The position numbers and the translations under genes are program-made. Under the pieces are notes generated by a model that was not told where the DNA came from, searched no databases, and saw only the letters and a program-made list of their open reading frames with translations. Below, in pieces: positions 12,006-22,700 of a DNA stretch of 26,838 nt. The stretch's first letter is position 1. Each line of letters begins with the position of its first letter. This DNA comes from Copromyces sp. CBS 386.78 (lineage: Eukaryota > Ascomycota > Sordariomycetes > Sordariales > Sordariaceae), in assembly GCA_030685235.1 (NCBI GenBank), contig MU839311.1:1-26838 (forward strand), read 5' to 3'.

Positions 12006-12227
12006 TATTATAGGATTAGCCTATAATATGCCTACCCTATACCGACCCCTTAGATATACTATACTTAGAGTTATAGTACAGTTACGTATAGGGTTATGTG
12101 CGCGTACGGACTGGCTTTCTAGGGCTCTCGCCTATATAGCCAGTCCTCTGTATACATCCTCTCTTCCTCTCCTTCGTATAATAACGTATATCTTACCCTA
12201 CCCCCAATAGTGCCTTACCCCGTGATA
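12006..12227 (+). repeat. Element B 3' LTR
   Basis: Begins TATTATAGGATTAGCC and ends CCCCGTGATA, followed by the TSD CTTCT. An open frame across 11968-12210 is only a chance reading through the tract and LTR. Confidence 0.92.
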
Positions 12228-14745
12228 CTTCTATTAATAATTTATAAAAGATTTTTTAATAATAACTATTTTATTTTGAGTATAAACGAAGAAGGACGCC
12301 GGATAGTCCTAGGATAACCGTTATTAAACCGCTTTCGAGACTCTCAAACGGGCGTTTACTAGCGGACCCGTATTTAAAATTTACGATTAGACTAAGAAAA
12401 CCGTAGTCGAGACAGACGCTTCCAATTGGGCTGCGGGTAATACCCTTTCCTAATACGGAAACGATAGTGTATTCTATTTTATTACCTACTTTTCGGCCAA
12501 ATATAGTTCTTAAGAATATAATTACGATATATATAATAAAAAATTATTCGTAATTATTAAAGTATTGGAGGAGTAGAAATTAGAATTAGAAGGAGTTTAA
12601 TAACCGTTCGATATTTTTACGGATTATAAGAACTTTTAGATATTTACGACTAATAAATAGCTAATTTAGCGGTATATATATTAGTTTTAATTCTTATTTT
12701 AATTTAATTTCTTAATTAAATATATATTAGGTTCTAAGAATTTTCGTCTAAACGCTTTTAGTTGTAAGCCTAACGATCGCTTTAACGGCGAGGAGGATGA
12801 CCGTTTAGCTATTTATAAGCGGGTATTATTAAATTTATTTTAGTTCGAAGATAGTTATTTCGAATTTAACGACCTAGCGGCGGGTTTTTCGCTTTGCTTA
12901 CTGGGGCTCGATAATTTTAATATTTAATTAATTAACGATTTTATTTATATTAATTACAAAATTTTTATTTTTTTATAAGAATTGGTTTCCTCTTTTATTA
13001 GCAGAGTCCGTTAATAGCCTACTATTATTAAAAAGGTTTTTTATAGGGCTTTTTCGGAATATTATATTGTTAACGGTATTACGAAATAGCGCGACCGAAT
13101 TATTATTAATCCTTACGATAAAATTTCTAATTTTAATTTATTAATTGCTAGTATAATTCTCCGGGCGCTGGTTATTTAGGCCGTAACGCTACGTACGAAT
13201 TTTTATAACGCGATTTCTATTAGGAGGGGATATATAACGACGTACGCCTTTTCTATAAGGGTTATTTATTTTGCGTAAAGATTAAATTTTTAAAGAGAGG
13301 TTCTACTAATTATTTTAAATTGGTTATAATAGTTTTTGCGTTGTAGACTAATATTTTAATCGATTATATTATATTATTATTATTAAATATTTATTTAGGT
13401 TAGACTTTTAAATATATTACTGTCGTTGTTAATTAATTTATTAAAATACGGTATTATATTCCGATAGTAATTTTAAAGGCGGAAGAATTAGTGGACCGGT
13501 TTATTAATTGTATTTATTTAATTTATAGTTTTCTAAATAGTATATTTTTTAATAGAGGTATTTAATTCGTTTTACGGTTTTAATCTACCCTTTATAAACG
13601 GCTATCTGTAATTCGCAAGTTTATTTCCGTTTTCTACCCTTAAATGAATATTTAAATTGAATATATTAATATGGAAATAGAATAATTTTTAAAGATTTAT
13701 ATTAATTAGGTATAGACGGATTAGGTAAAGTAGTTATTATTTATAAAGTTCGTTAGTAATAATACCGTTTTATCATTAATAGGGATTTTACCGTTCTTCG
13801 CTAATTATAGTTATTACTTGTATATAGGTATAGAACTTCGTACTCCGCCGCTACTAGACCTTTCCTTAATTTAATTTAAAGAGTATTATAAAGTTAACGA
13901 ATTAGTGGATTATTTTTAGTAAATTTAGGACTTTACTATTTAGTAGTTACGGCGTATATAGGAACGGTATAAGGATAATATTAATAAAAAGTGAATTGAT
14001 TCTATTAAATATTGCGCTAGTAATATAATTTTTTTTAATACGGCTAACTTCGTTAACGGACGTCCGTATGCGAAATTATATCTTTGCTAGGAAGGACCCT
14101 TTAAAGTTGTTTACGCTGAATTGTATATGGTTTATTTCGCCCTACCTTCTAATATAAAGTGTTTACTAATTTTCTACGTCTTTATAGTATAATTATAGTC
14201 CGGTTAGGGCTTTTTAAACTAGCCTACTACAATAGATATTTAGGTTAACGAAGGTAGGGTTATAATATAAATTAACGGTTAGGAAGAGTACGAAGAGTAG
14301 GTATTTAAACGTTTTACGGATTATTAATAGATAGGCAATAATAGGTATTAGAAATATAAAGTTAAATAGAAGACCGGTAACCCTATTTAGGAATTTGTTA
14401 ATAACGTTATTAATTATAAGTATTATTTTTAGTAGTTCTACTACGAATACTTGGATAAATTAGTTCCCCTAGAGGTCTAGAGGGTTTTTGAGCGTTTCGC
14501 CGCTAATACCCTAATATTAATACTAGTACTAGTAGCCCCCGAGCTATTATAGTACTACTTTAGCCGCTTAGTATAGTAAGAGATAGCCGCCGTTATAGAA
14601 AATAGGACGTGGAAGGATATAGAAGAAGGTTTATACTTCGTTTTTGGGAAGGTATTTCGGAAGTTAATAGATATTTACGAGGATAAGAGGTTATAGGAGG
14701 GGTCTTAAGTCTATTATTTTACGTATATATAGATTTTCAATTCTT
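12228..14745 (+). pseudogene. pol: Element A pol, part 2: RNase H, integrase, GPY/F and C-terminus
   Basis: Continues the pol frame cut by element B. RNase H is clear at about 12415-12760 (DASNWAAGNTLS, then YNYDIYNKKLFVIIKVLEE and FTDYKNF). Integrase spans about 13000-13980: the core reads TVVVN where the family has a catalytic Asp, and FNRGIQFV (Asn codon 13552-13554) where the family has Ser-Asp-Arg-Gly. The YINMEIE region with the Glu survives. A GPY/F-type module at about 14094-14190 reads EGPFKVVYAELY, then LPSNIK. The last about 500 bases (to 14720) encode a charged C-terminus at the place where chromoviruses carry a chromodomain, but I cannot confirm one. Stops are TAA/TAG. Confidence 0.85.
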
Positions 14746-14748
14746 CGA

Positions 14749-14769
14749 GCTTCTTTTGAGGGGGGATAG
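14749..14769 (+). other. Element A polypurine tract
   Basis: TTCTTTTGAGGGGGGATAG precedes the 3' LTR. It is nearly identical to the tract of element B, supporting close relationship of the two families. Confidence 0.75.
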
Positions 14770-15023
14770 TATTATAGGGTTAGACTTATAATGTATTGTA
14801 CTATATTAATTATATATATATTGTGCTGACTAGAGCCTAGAGTTCTAGCTACGTATATATTATCGTTACGTACAGCCTTACGTACCCGCGTACGGTCTAG
14901 TCTGTAGGGCTCTCGCTTATATATAGCTAGACCTCCTCGCATACTTCCTTCTCTCCTCCTTTCTCCTTATATAATAACGTATATCTTATTATACTCCCTA
15001 TAGTACTATCTCGCCCCGTGATA
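14770..15023 (+). repeat. Element A 3' LTR
   Basis: 254 bp, same length as the 5' LTR. It starts TATTATAGGG and ends CCCCGTGATA, followed by the TSD TAAGG at 15024-15028. Confidence 0.9.
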
Positions 15024-15640
15024 TAAGGTAATTAAATTAAAAAGTCGACTTTGTTATAATGCCCCCTTTGCGTTAGAATTTCGTATTCTCTGGTTAACTA
15101 CGTTAGTTAATATTTAAGTTCCCCCTCTTTCAATTACGTTAGTTTAATTCTAAGCGGCGGTATTACGACTTCGAAGAAGGCTTCGTCTTTAACCTACCCG
15201 CGGCCGCTAGTTTAAGGTAGGCTGAAACCCTATTATTTCGATATAAATGGCGCTATTTATCCAGCGAAATGTATTTATATAGGAGGGTATAGATTTTAAG
15301 TAAATTAATAAAATTAATTGTTGTAATTTAGTTAGTATATAAATAAAGGGACGAGGCCGCCTTCGTAGTAATATAAGAGGAGGAGATATATAGAGAGGTA
15401 GGGGAGGAGGGAAAAAGGGAGGTAATGTTATTTAGGGTAGAAGAGGTACTTTTACTAGTACGTAAAGTATATAACGTAGTATACGTATAGCTAGTATATA
15501 AGGCTAGTAATTTAGTATTTTAGAATATTCGTTGGGATTTTAGAGCCCTTACTAGTAATTAGATTATTCGATTTTATAATAGAAATTAGATAGATTATTA
15601 TTATATAAATTAATATAAATTAAATATAATTGATTAATCG
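15024..15640 (+). pseudogene. RIP-degraded CDS of the TIR element, part 2 (unidentified protein)
   Basis: Resumes the frame that ends at 743 (DFDK before the insertion, VIKLKSRLCYN after it). After a change of phase near 15140 a second stretch reads KRRYYDFEEGFVFNLPAAAS, FRYKWRYLSSEMYLYRRV, then an acidic/basic segment (EEEIYREVGEEGKREV) and NIRWDFRALTSN. It is interrupted only by TAG/TAA to about 15640. The phase change could be an indel or a lost intron. No known domain is recognised. The coherence of the reading and the stop type argue for a real former gene. Confidence 0.45.
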
Positions 15641-15822
15641 TTTAATTCAGCGATGTACGACTGTACGATGTACGATTGTACTACTAAATACGTTGTAAAG
15701 TATATTGTAAAGTATGTATATTTGGGTGGGTTGGGCACGTGATTTTATAAAAGGATATAATGCCTAAATTTCTAATATAAAATTTAGGAAAGAATATAAT
15801 TGCGATATAGAGTATAGACCCT
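15641..15822. repeat. Short tandem repeats between two degenerate genes
   Basis: Two copies of a 15-bp unit CGATGTACGACTGTA (about 15652-15681, one transition apart) are followed by two copies of TTGTAAAGTAT (about 15692-15715). A CACGTG hexamer lies near 15737. Otherwise AT-rich and non-coding. The position is inside the TIR element, between the + and - pseudogenes. Confidence 0.7.
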
Positions 15823-15944
15823 TATAATAGGGCGGCAGTGCATCTAACCACCTCGCTAAACCTATAAAAGATAGGACGATGTTCGTTTGCTAACGAATAT
15901 CGGGATGTACAACTATATACTAGTTATAAGGTAGTCCTATAATA
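15823..15944 (-). repeat. TRIM LTR (3' copy in element orientation)
   Basis: 122 bp, aligned without gaps to 16277-16398, differing by transitions only. It carries more RIP-type bases than the other copy. A 26-nt stem-loop lies at 15877-15902, weakened by two transitions. Confidence 0.85.
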
Positions 15945-16243
15945 TTACCTTCCTTTAAAAGAGGCTCTTCTCAAAGCCGATACTAGAACCTTCCCTAAAG
16001 CGTATCGGACGGGAGGCAGCTCTCACTTAGGGGGCTTTTTACCCCGACTGCGAAGGTAGTATATAGAACTACCTAAAAGATACAACACATTTTTCTAATA
16101 GGTTCGTTAACCGGGTATTAGCTACAATTGCATTGTCTTCGTGCGAATAATTCCAAGGTTGCTCTCCGGAACCTCAAAGTGTCAGGCCGCATTGTGCGGG
16201 ACGGAATGCAGCATCAAAAAACCCGCCCTCAATTACCCCGGTC

Positions 16244-16312
16244 GGGAATCGAACCCACCGTAGTAAGCGAACATACTATAATAGGGCGGCAGTGCATCTA
16301 ACTACCTCGCCA
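16244..16312 (-). promoter_or_regulatory. tRNA-like sequence with A- and B-box across the TRIM LTR edge
   Basis: On - the sequence has TGGCGAGGTAG (16312-16302, near-match to the Pol III A-box, continuing TTAGATGC as in a D-arm) and GGTTCGATTCC (16255-16245), an exact B-box, 57 nt apart. That is the spacing of a tRNA with a long variable arm. The B-box sits in a stem with a TTCGATT loop. The A-box is in the LTR and the B-box is just outside it. I do not see a full acceptor stem, so this is tRNA-like rather than a tRNA gene. Confidence 0.5.
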
Positions 16313-16398
16313 AACCTATAAAAGATAGGACGATGTTCGCTTGCCAACGAACATCGGAATGCACAACTATATACTAGTTACAGGGTAGTCCTGTGACA
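16277..16398 (-). repeat. TRIM LTR (5' copy in element orientation)
   Basis: 122 bp with a perfect 9-bp stem and 8-nt loop at 16331-16356 (CGATGTTCG / CGAACATCG). Ends on + with CCTGTGACA, followed by the TSD ACCCT. Confidence 0.85.
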
Positions 16399-16479
16399 AC
16401 CCTAATCTGGATGCGAGCGATTTGATTGGCTTAAAAATTTTAGTATGTAATAGCGCAGTTTAGCGCGCGGGAAAGGTAG

Positions 16480-17300
16480 GGCTATAGTATGGGAAGACTT
16501 TTACTACGGTCCGAAAAGACTTTCTTATTTTTAATTACAATTCTTTTAATTTCTTTAGTTAGTTCAGGATTTTTTACGAAGTTAAATTTAATAATATATT
16601 TAATTGAAGGGAATAGTTTTATAATATATTTGAACCTTACGTTTAAATTAATATACTAATATTCTTCTAAGGAATATAGTCCCCTTTTGTATACTTTATA
16701 TACGGGTAAATCTATTACTTTTTTACAGGTTTAAATTTCGGTTTTATTCGATTAAAGTTTTTTTTTATTAAATTTAAACCCTTTAGGCTTTTTCTTACTA
16801 TTTTAACGAACGTCCTTATTATTAGCTTCTTTATTTTAGTTTTCGCTAATAAATTTTTATCTATTAAATTCGATGCTAATTTCGCTAATATTAAAAGTGC
16901 TACAATATCCTCCTTTCCCAATAGTAGCCCTACATTTCGTAGAGTCGATACTATATTTTTTGAAGTTTTCGTAGACTTTTATATATGTAAACGTATTATT
17001 AATTATTTATTTATCGAATTTCTAAGTACTTTCGTACTATTTAGGGCGTATAATTTTAATTGCGTTAATAAAGTTAATATATTAGGAGTTAGTAATTTTA
17101 ATTTTTCTAACCCTTATAATATAATTATTATTTATAGTGGTAAACTAGTTTTAAAGTTAATTAATCTAATTTTTAAGTTCCTTAGTTAAAATAGTAACCG
17201 ATTTATAATATTGTTTCCTAGCCCGAATCTACTTATTAACGATTTTATAGTTAGTTATACTCTTTAATTATTAATATTATTCGTTAGTCTCTTATTCTTT
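16480..17300 (-). pseudogene. RIP-degraded coding remnant on -, unidentified
   Basis: Read on -, one phase gives a long stretch broken only by TAA/TAG: for example YINFINAIKIIRPK, TFTYIKVYENFKKYSIDSTK, CRATIGKGGYCSTFNI, and further down VIDLPVYKVYKRGLYSLEEY and ELTKEIKRIVIKNKKVFSD. A 68-codon open frame at 16921-16715 is in another phase, is lysine/isoleucine-rich and is more likely a shadow. The AT-rich composition makes any phase Lys/Ile/Asn-rich, so the call is weak. It would be the second gene of the TIR element, converging on the + pseudogene. Confidence 0.3.
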
Positions 17301-17510
17301 TTTTATAGTATTATTTTGTAGCCTATAATTAATTAATATTTTTATTTAAGTACGTACGGTTTTATTACTAATTATAAATTCCTTTTAATCTTTTTTAGAG
17401 TTAGGGTAGAATGTAAACTCTAATTTAAAAAGTTTTTTATTAAATAGATTTATTTCGGTAGTAAAGGTATTAAAAATTATTTCGTTTCGTTTTCAGTATT
17501 TAATAGGGAC
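17301..17510. other. AT-rich, RIP-mutated DNA up to element C
   Basis: No assignable frame or repeat. It ends with the TSD copy GGGAC at 17506-17510. The other copy is at 26406-26410, and 26411-26433 is the continuing TIR-element sequence next to the right TIR. Confidence 0.6.
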
Positions 17511-17767
17511 TGTCATGGGGCTAGAGCCCAGAGGTTAGACTTGGCTGATGCCAGGTCTGTAAAGCCTGCGAAGGCTCTAGTCCGGCTGCCCCAGTCTAGG
17601 CACGGCTGCCCCAGTCTGGGCACGGCTGCCCTAGCCTTAGCACTATAGTATATAAAACCCTTTTCCAAACTACACCTTCTATACAATCTTTCCTTCCTTT
17701 TCTTCCTTATCAAATATAGCATTTCAACCTTATACGATTACTCGCTATACCTTACTCTTATAAACCC
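17511..17767 (+). repeat. Element C 5' LTR, main part
   Basis: Begins TGTCATGGGGCTAGAGCC. It carries an internal 20-bp tandem repeat, CGGCTGCCCCAGTCTGGGCA-type, at 17583-17602 and 17603-17622 plus a partial third unit, one unit more than the right LTR. A TATAAAA box at about 17650 precedes a pyrimidine-rich stretch. Insertion of element D splits it. Its last bases ATTACA are at 24802-24807, and rejoined the end matches the right LTR (CGTTACA). A 69-codon - frame in it is a chance reading. Confidence 0.88.
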
Positions 17768-17992
17768 TATTACGGGAAGAGGGCGAGAGGTTGGGTATAG
17801 ATAATTAATATGCGTAATTGTACGAGGGAAGAAAGGGAAGAGTATAGAGGTGCGATTGGGAGATAGGCCTTTATAGGATTCGAATTATAAACCCCTAGTA
17901 GGTTTATAGCAGGAGGCTACAACTAATTAACTAATAGTAATAGTAGTGAACTATTATTACTAATATATATAATATAGGCTAACCTTATAATA
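17768..17992 (-). repeat. Element D 3' LTR (element orientation -)
   Basis: 225 bp, gap-free match to 24572-24796. On + it starts TATTACGGGAAGAGGGCG. Purine-rich CTTTTAATCCGAGGAAG (complement of about 17993-18009) precedes it on -, as a polypurine tract should. It contains the same tRNA-like core (B-box complement at 17876-17886). Confidence 0.9.
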
Positions 17993-17999
17993 CTTCCTC

Positions 18000-20900
18000 G
18001 GATTAAAAGAAGCTATATAGTTAATTAAAGTTATATAAAATAATAGATAACCTTATTAAACGTTTAGTCTAACCGTAAAAAATTTCTATAGCTGCTAATT
18101 GCGGCGATTTCCTTTCGTACTTTACTAGTAGAGCTTCTACTTCTATAGCCGGTTCTAATATTTTTTCCGCTTTTAAAATCCTCTTCCGCTTCCGCTTTAT
18201 TACTAATTAGTCCGGTAGTATTAGAGCCTCCAGGTATGCTTCGTAAAAATACTATATCGCTTTAGGGGATATAGTTACGTTAGTACGTAGCTGCTATAAA
18301 AGTTAATAAAATATTACCTAAACGACGAAATACTTTTAATGACTATTAATTATTTTATAGTAGTTATTAATTTTAATGAAATCCTATTCTACCGAATCTT
18401 CTTTATTATTAATCCTTCGTATATTCTAGCTGTAATTAGTACGAATATCCTTCTTTTATACTTCTAATTGTCTTAAGATATTTATTTTAGCCTATAGTTT
18501 AATTTTATTAACGTAGAACGTTAAATTATACTTTATATTAATAAGGAATTTAAATATAATTTTATAGTTATCCGCCTTAATAATTTCGAACGGGCCCTTA
18601 TAAAGGGGGGTAAACTTCGTATATAGGTAGCCGGTATTAAAGTTCTTTATATTAAATAGGACTTTATCTCCCGTTTTATACTTCGGGGCATCCGTCTTCT
18701 AAATATTAGCGTTAATTTCGTATTATTATTAAATTTATTTTATTTAATCCATAATATATTTTAATACCCTTTTAAAGTAGTTAGTTATTTCGTTAGCTTT
18801 AAAATACTCTGCTTACTATTAAACTAATAAATTAAACGGGTATAATTTCGCTAATTTAATATTTATACGAGGGTAGAAATTATAATTAGTAAAGAAGGGG
18901 AATATTCCTATTATTTTAAAAATTAGGTTATTACTAGTAAATTTTATAATTGGGAACTAATTTACTTAATCGTCCTACGCCTAATTAATATAGAAACGAA
19001 GATATTTTTCTATTTCTATATTAATATATTCTATTTAATTGTTAATAGTTAAATAGAATACGGAGGAGGGCTTGAAAACTATTTTTAAACGGGAGGATAA
19101 AGTTTTCTAAAATTATAAAACGAATTAAAAGTTGTGATTTAATATAATAAAGTCCGGTAGGCTGTAAATATTATAATTTTTTTTAATAAACCGGTTTGCT
19201 AGTTCTTCGGCCGTAAGGCTAATTATAGGAATAAAATATTATATTTTTATTAAGTGGTTAACGACGATAGTTATATATTTGAATTCCTATCCCCAACGTA
19301 TATAGGGCGTTAAAGAGGTAATATAATTTACGGAAATATTTTTCTATAGTATGAAAGGTATTATTAACGGTTTTAAAAACCTATAAGGGGAGTGTCATAA
19401 TAGTTTAGATTTAATATACGGTAAGTAAGCCTTATAGTAGGCTTTAATAATACTAAATATTTTTAATTAGAAGAAAGATTAAGAGAGTAATAAATAGGTT
19501 TTTTTATAATTTAGGTAATTAGTAGACGGCGAATTATATACGTAGCGGAAGAATTAGAATTAAAATTTAATATTATTAGAATCGATAATAACGGTACTTC
19601 AAAAGTATATTCGTTCCTATATTGCCCTATATTTAACGAAAAATACTTTCTTTAAATAATCTTTTACTTCCTTAAATTATATATAGCGACTTAAGTCCGA
19701 TAAGTAAGCGAGTAAATTTTATAAAAATACTGATTTTTTATAATTTTCTATAATTAAATCGTTAGTAAATTTATTATTTATTACCTCTAAGTCGTAAATA
19801 TATTCGGTTCTAATATTAATAATTTCCTTTCTATTTTTTAAAATAAAAGTTTTATTAACGAAGATATTATAATCGAATAAAATTTTATTTTTAGTTAATA
19901 GCCGTTCGTCGGCTTCGTCCTTAAGTAAATCCTTTAATTTCTTATTTAAGGCGTTAGGGCGTACTTATAACGAACCCGGCTAATATTTAATTATAAAGTT
20001 AAACTGGGAAAGAAATTAAGATTATTATATATACTAGGGGGTAAACTATTTATTAATAATAAAGGACTTTAAACTTTTATAATTTATAAAAACTTTAAAA
20101 AGCTATTATATTCCTTCTAATTCGGGGCGCTATTCTTCTAAAGCTTTAATAATAATTAATAATTCTTTATTATAAATATTATAATTATATTCCGTTAAGG
20201 AATACTGTTAATTAAAATAGGCGATTGGCCGGAAAATACTTTTTTTATTATATTATAATAATATACTTCTATAAGCCTAATTAAATACGTTAATTTCTAT
20301 AATAATTTATTTAAATTAGTTGTAAATATAAAGAACGGGTCTACTATTAAAAGTTTTTTTTAATATTTCGAAGGACTTTTAATACTATTCCTCCTATTCC
20401 TATCCTACCGTCTTTTTAATTAATTTATATAATGGGCCGGCGATAATAGAAAAATATTTAATAAAATAATAATAGAAGTTAGCGAATTTTAGGAAGCGTT
20501 AAAACGACTTCTTAGAATTTGGAATTCTTTATATTATAATTATAAAAGCTTTTTTTAAATTTATTTTAAAATTATTTAGGGTAATAATAAAATTTAAATA
20601 TTTAATTCATTATATATAGAATTTGTATTTATTAATATTAATTTAGAGTTTTACTTTAATTATCCTTTATAAGACCTCCCTAATATATTTTTTATATTCT
20701 TTTTCGTTATCGGAATAAATTAAAATATTATCGAAATAGGTAATAGCGTAAATATTAAAAATATTATATAAAATATCGTTAATATAATTTTAGAAGGCTC
20801 TTAGCGCGCCTTATAAATTGAATAAATATATAATAAATTTATAGAAGCTAAAATAGGTAATAAAGGCGGTAAACTATTTATATCCTTCTTTAATACGGAT

Positions 20901-22700
20901 CCTATTAAATGTAGTAATAATATCGAATTTCGTAAAGATTTTAGCCTTATAAATTATATTAAAGGTTTTTTTGATTAGCGGTAGCGGATAACGTATTTTT
21001 ATCGTAATATTATTAATATTATAGTAATTTACGTAAATATAGATTCCGCCTCCGGGTTTTTTAATTAATAAGAGGGGGGAGGCGGCTATAAATTATAACG
21101 GCCGGATAAATTTCTTCTTTAAATTATTATCGATCTACTTTTTAATAATAATAATTTTTATAAGTAATACGCATTGTAACTATACGTTAGAAAGTTATTC
21201 TCTTATTTATAATTTAATTTTATAATTTTATAAATAACAGGGAAGGATTTCTTCCGTTAGCGAAGGTAGGAAAGCGGCGACTTCGTTAATATATTTCTAT
21301 CCTTTAAAATAGTTTAAAATTTTAATAATCTCCTCCTTAATCTTTAATAACCGGTTTACTTTATCGAGAAATTTTTTTATATCCTCTTCGTCGACTTTTA
21401 CTAAATATATTTATTAAAGGATTTCTTTATATATAAGCGCATTAGTTTCGAAATTTCTAATAAAGTTAATTATTTTAATAAAGATTATAGCCTTTCGGGT
21501 ATTTTTTGAAGTATAAACATTAACTATTTTATTAATAAAATTATAAAGCGCGGGGGGTAAACTTTCTTTATACTTCCTTCTATTACTTTTTATAATATTA
21601 TTAATTATTTCTTCGGTTAAATTTAGATTTTAAAAATCCGCTATAGCCGCTAATTTTTCAATTTCGGTATAATTCGTAACGTACAGCTATAATTACTCCT
21701 TCTTATAAATAAAATTAAATACGGCTACGTTAAATGCTTTAATATTATTAGAGTTAAATTTATAATCGGGCTTATAAAGACGGCGGTATTAGGGGCGATT
21801 TATATTAATTAAAACGCGGCGGCTACTTATACGTATATAAAGCTTATAAAGCGTAAGGCTCTTAATTTTAATAAGGAGAGCGGTAGTACTAATAACGGTA
21901 ATTTTAAACTTAGCCCTTCTAACTACTAACGCTTTAATAAGAGTGGGGACTGCGCAATAGCTGGTCTTAAGATCGATTTTAGGTTTTAGAACGGGCTCGG
22001 GAGTGGATAAGGGTTTTAAAGCGGGCTCCGCTGCAATCTTCTTAATCTTCTTTTTCTTAATAGCTGGAGAGGGAGATTCGGTCTCTTCCTTCTTAATTGG
22101 CGGTAAGGGGGTTTAACGGACGGAGGCTACCGAGACCCGGTTAGTAAAAGCTTTAGGCGCCGCCGTTTAATATTTAGGGAAATCCGTTAATAAATAGCGG
22201 CTTCGGTAGGCAGTATAATTAAAATATATATTATACTATTCGTAGTCGATCTCTAGCCAATAGTATTATATCTATAGGAAGCTTAAAATAATTAGGTATT
22301 TCCTAGAAATATTGTAAATTAATAAAGTAATTATTTCTTCGTAAAAACCGATTTAAAGTTTAATTATTACTCCTTTAAAAATAATTCCCCTAATTATTCC
22401 GTTAGTAAAAACGAACTTCTTTACTTTTAATAATTAAAAACGGGGAAGGTTATTTTTAACGATAAAAGAGTAATTAATAAATACGAAAATAGAATAACCG
22501 CTATTAATAAGGGTAATATAATAATTTTTACGTAAACGGATTATAATATAAAAAAATAAAAGTATTAAATTTAGGGAAGTAGAATTATTTAATAATTAAA
22601 TTTTAATTTCTTTTAAATCTTTTAACTCTATAAAATTTAAAATTCGTCTTTTAAATATAATCCGGCTAGACTTCTATATACGACTATATATAAAGGTTAA
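18000..22700 (-). pseudogene. pol: Element D pol (protease, RT, RNase H, integrase), RIP-degraded
   Basis: Read on -. Protease active site at 22505-22497 reads Asn-Ser-Gly in TLI-NSG-YSIFVFIN (family Asp-Ser-Gly). RT: motif A FDIITTFNRIRIKEG near 20935-20890 keeps its Asp. The YxDD box at 20738-20727 reads Tyr-Phe-Asp-Asn, followed by ILIYSDNEKEY. RNase H at about 20200-20020 reads YNYNIYNKELLIIIKALEE. Integrase lies at about 19900-18950. The GPY/F-type module near 18690-18530 reads YKTGDKVLFNIKN, then YKGPFEIIKADNYK. The C-terminal part to 18000 is not resolved. Stops are TAA/TAG. Confidence 0.85.

Larger units (their letters stand above)
5403..12227 (+). mobile_element. Element B: degenerate Ty3/gypsy-type LTR retrotransposon nested in A
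   Basis: Direct LTRs of 221 and 222 bp (5403-5623, 12006-12227) are flanked by a perfect 5-bp duplication CTTCT (5398-5402, 12228-12232). The domain order is the same as in A, and the proteins align with A over gag and pol, but the LTRs and the 5' part of gag differ, so it is a sister family. Total length is 6825 bp. Rejoining 5402 to 12233 restores a continuous RT/RNase H region for A, which proves the nesting order. The body is heavily RIP-mutated except its first about 740 bases. Confidence 0.92.
744..15023 (+). mobile_element. Element A: degenerate Ty3/gypsy-type LTR retrotransposon
   Basis: Two 254-bp LTRs in direct orientation (744-997, 14770-15023) are flanked by a perfect 5-bp duplication TAAGG (739-743, 15024-15028). 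Without insertion B the element is about 7.45 kb, a normal length for an autonomous gypsy element. The order on + is leader, gag with a zinc-knuckle position, protease, reverse transcriptase, RNase H, integrase and a GPY/F-type module, which is the Ty3/gypsy order (integrase after RT/RNase H). All frames are stopped by RIP. It interrupts the + pseudogene of the surrounding TIR element. Confidence 0.9.
15823..16398 (-). mobile_element. TRIM: 576-bp miniature LTR element
   Basis: Two 122-bp direct repeats (15823-15944, 16277-16398) enclose 332 bp without coding capacity and are flanked by a perfect 5-bp duplication ACCCT (15818-15822, 16399-16403). Read on - the terminal repeat starts TGTCACAGGAC, like the LTRs of A, B and D, and the base before the downstream LTR is preceded by a purine-rich AAAGGAAGGTAA (complement of 15945-15957). 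This gives the orientation. It is a terminal-repeat retrotransposon in miniature, which would need proteins in trans. The part from about 15950 to 16276 is hardly RIP-mutated, as expected for a repeat near the length limit of RIP. Confidence 0.85.

Noticed and set aside
11968..12210. 80-codon open frame on + across the polypurine tract and 3' LTR of B
   Set aside because: It spans tract and LTR boundary, has no homologous frame in the 5' LTR context and no domain.
16244..16312. A functional host tRNA gene
   Set aside because: A- and B-boxes are present but no complementary acceptor ends or clear anticodon arm, and the region spans an LTR border.
16715..16921. 68-codon Lys/Leu/Ile-rich frame on -
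   Set aside because: Composition is what AT-rich RIP DNA gives by chance. The neighbouring phase carries a longer, more coherent degenerate frame.
17513..17722. 69-codon frame on - inside element C's left LTR
   Set aside because: Lies wholly in an LTR and is not kept open in the right LTR.
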